DNA from: Lachnospiraceae bacterium | GTDB lineage: Bacteria; Bacillota; Clostridia; Lachnospirales; Lachnospiraceae | Length of the DNA: 15,479 nucleotides | Direction of reading: 5' to 3' | NCBI GenBank assembly: GCA_900766815.1 | Contig: CAAFWV010000005.1 | Coordinates: 1-15,479 of the forward strand | Part shown: positions 14,484 through 15,479 of the stretch, in pieces | How positions within the stretch are numbered: the first letter of the stretch is position 1 | Layout: every line of letters begins with the position of its first letter | Made by a program: the position numbers and the translations under genes | Notes under the pieces: generated by a model | The model's input: the letters and a program-made list of their open reading frames with translations, nothing else | Told to the model about the DNA's origin: nothing | Database searches by the model: none

Positions 14484-14549
14484 TTTATGCTCCAATCCGT
14501 TAATTAAGGGGCTTTGTAATAACCGATTGTCAAGCCTAAATAACCACAT

Positions 14550-14595
14550 ATTATCTGATCGGCACTATGCTCTTTTATGACAATCAATGTAACAA
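14550..14595 (-). promoter_or_regulatory. Candidate Pho-type promoter of the Na/Pi transporter gene
   Basis: On the minus strand a GATAAT -10 box (14555-14550) has only an A-rich -35 region, overlapped by TTGTTACATTG and TTGTCATAAA (14595-14574). Both resemble TTnACA/TGTCA-type Pho box half-sites. A weak -35 covered by such sites fits activation by a phosphate response regulator, but the half-site spacing is not an exact 11 bp. Confidence 0.35.
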
Positions 14596-14677
14596 TTCCC
14601 TAAATTCTGTCTAATCTAAATATAGGATATCTTAGAAAAGTAAAGTCCAGAATTGAGATATGTAAAATCTAAGTAAA

Positions 14678-14712
14678 ATACATCGGAATCCGCAAAGTGG
14701 ATACCGATGTAT
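14678..14712. repeat. Intergenic hairpin, TACATCG family, copy 3
   Basis: ATACATCGGAATCC (14678-14691) and GGATACCGATGTAT (14699-14712) form a 14-bp stem with one A-A mismatch and a 7-nt loop. On the minus strand it is followed by ATTTTACTTAGATTTTAC, a weak T-tract, so it may partly terminate phoU transcription. Confidence 0.75.
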
Positions 14713-14724
14713 AGCTTTATTTGC

Positions 14725-14755
14725 ACGGGGTCATAGAGAGGACTTTTCACCCCGT
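14725..14755 (-). terminator. Possible attenuating hairpin after phoU
   Basis: ACGGGGT (14725-14731) and ACCCCGT (14749-14755) form a 7-bp GC-rich stem with a 17-nt loop, 31 bp past the phoU stop. There is no T-tract. Together with the hairpin at 14678-14712 it could reduce readthrough or stabilise the 3' end of the pst-phoU mRNA. The rest of the 303-bp gap holds no gene. Confidence 0.4.
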
Positions 14756-14786
14756 AAGATATATACTTAATTAATCAGCTTTTTCC

Positions 14787-15419
14787 TCAACCCTTGAAAT
14801 AGAAGCTCACCCAGTTGGCGATGTTGACCGCATGGTCTCCGATTCGCTCGAAATACTTCGACACCAGAATAAGGTCGATGGCATCATCGCAGTCGTTGGG
14901 GTTGTCTATTATCATATTGATGATATCCTGCTTTGCTTTAGTGAAGAGCTCATCCACAATATCATCATGGTTCACTACCTCAGCTGCCTTCTCGTGCGAG
15001 CGCTCTACATAAGCCTCAATACTCTTATTAAGCATATACATGGTCTCAGCCGCCATTTTACTTATTGTTGCGAACTTATCAAGCGTCTTGTCCTCACCCA
15101 TAAAGATGACCATCTCAGAGATATCCGCCGCATGGTCGCCGATTCTCTCCATATCGGTAACAATCTTCATAGCAGCAGTTATTGTACGCAGATCCTTCGC
15201 AACCGGCTGCTGTTGAATCAGCAGGTTGAAGCACATATTCTCGATCAGCTTCTGCTGCCTGTCTATTATCTCATCCTCAGCGGTAACCTCCTCGGCAAGC
15301 ACCGAATTCTTCTTGGTCAGTGCCTCAACTGCCTTGGCAATCGAGCGTTCAATCATCGTACCCATATTGATCATCTGATTGTTCAGCTCATCCATCTGTT
15401 CATCAAATTTACTTCTCAT
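14787..15419 (-). CDS. phoU: Phosphate uptake regulator PhoU
   Basis: This 210-aa, all-helical cytoplasmic protein dampens Pst transport and two-component signalling when phosphate is plentiful. It has the two PhoU repeats, each with the metal-binding motif: DMERIGDHAADI (89-100) and YFERIGDHAVNI (189-200). Length is normal. The frame also reads from a TTG at 15428. ATG 15419 is chosen because GGAAGG lies about 10 bases upstream, it begins with the family-typical MRSKFDEQ, and the TTG would sit one base from that site. The pstB TGA ends at 15421, one base before the start, so translation is probably coupled. A stand-alone PhoU beside a PhoU-tailed Na/Pi transporter gives the locus two PhoU modules. 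Confidence 0.96.
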   Translation of the reverse strand: MRSKFDEQMDELNNQMINMGTMIERSIAKAVEALTKKNSVLAEEVTAEDEIIDRQQKLIENMCFNLLIQQQPVAKDLRTITAAMKIVTDMERIGDHAADISEMVIFMGEDKTLDKFATISKMAAETMYMLNKSIEAYVERSHEKAAEVVNHDDIVDELFTKAKQDIINMIIDNPNDCDDAIDLILVSKYFERIGDHAVNIANWVSFYFKG

Positions 15420-15420
15420 A

Positions 15421-15479
15421 TCAGCCAAACCTTCCTGTAATATAATCTTCTGTCCGCTTGTCTTTCGGATAGGTGAACA
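15421..15479 (-). CDS. pstB: Phosphate ABC transporter ATP-binding protein PstB, C-terminal end only
   Basis: Reading the minus strand into the window edge gives 18 complete codons before a TGA at 15423-15421: FTYPKDKRTEDYITGRFG. This is the characteristic PstB C-terminus (F-x-x-P-K-x-K-x-T-E-D-Y-I-T-G-R-F/Y-G). The gene is cut by the window end, not broken. It is the last pst gene before phoU, with one base between. The phoU ribosome binding site GGAAGG lies in its codons. PstB supplies the ATPase of the high-affinity phosphate importer; pstS, pstC and pstA are expected further upstream, outside the window. Confidence 0.92.
   Translation of the reverse strand, partial: FTYPKDKRTEDYITGRFG

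Noticed and set aside
14484..14549. 22-residue N-terminal extension of the Na/Pi transporter
   Set aside because: GGAG lies seven bases before ATG 14483, and the family N-terminus begins there.
14832..15440. 202-codon plus-strand frame opposite phoU
   Set aside because: It is antisense to a clear PhoU, Leu/His-rich as expected of a reverse-frame reading, and has no supporting signal.

Overview
The window looks like chromosomal DNA of an anaerobic, low-to-moderate GC Firmicute, most likely a Lachnospiraceae-type Clostridium relative. This is inferred from AGGAGG-type ribosome binding sites, TTGnnn/TATAAT promoters, AGA/AGG/ATA codon use, and a pst-phoU-Na/Pi transporter-two-component cluster arranged as in Clostridia. 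No rRNA, tRNA, CRISPR array, transposase or integrase was seen.

Layout. (1) 1-1646: a long upstream region with a hairpin and a good promoter, then a plus-strand MATE efflux transporter. (2) 1669-4670, minus strand: mnmA (tRNA 2-thiouridylase), a FemAB/GNAT-like acyltransferase and a DUF2334 deacetylase-like protein. The last two are close together and may modify an envelope glycan. The mnmA-acyltransferase gap holds a degenerate 12-bp tandem repeat and a 16-bp palindrome. (3) 4700-6366, plus strand: ptsI (PTS Enzyme I) with its own promoter and a terminator that straddles its stop codon; no ptsH is adjacent. (4) 6448-8471, minus strand: a GT4 glycosyltransferase and, upstream of it, an XRE-type HTH regulator. 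(5) 8652-8992, plus strand: an unrecognised 93-aa protein divergent from the regulator and closed by a perfect bidirectional terminator. (6) 9182-10397, minus strand: a short-chain dehydrogenase and a DUF454 membrane protein, each with its own promoter, separated by a strong terminator. (7) 10598-15479, minus strand, in transcription order: the last 18 codons of pstB, phoU, a Na+/Pi cotransporter with a fused PhoU-like tail, an OmpR-family response regulator and a sensor histidine kinase. This is a phosphate uptake and sensing locus.

How the genes work together. The phosphate cluster is the only clear multi-gene system. PstB (mostly outside the window) and PhoU form the end of the high-affinity ABC transporter unit, the NptA-like protein adds sodium-coupled transport, and the kinase/regulator pair probably senses phosphate limitation. 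The other genes are mostly single-gene units with their own signals.

Points that stand out are regulatory or structural. They include a predicted leaderless start for ptsI, a 17-bp tandem duplication that copies the start of the DUF2334 gene and creates a six-codon upstream ORF, an open in-frame extension past the mnmA stop built of 12-bp repeats, a family of TACATCG-armed hairpins at three intergenic sites, and the uncharacterised HTH regulator/93-aa protein pair. I see no convincing evidence of a wholly new multi-gene system.
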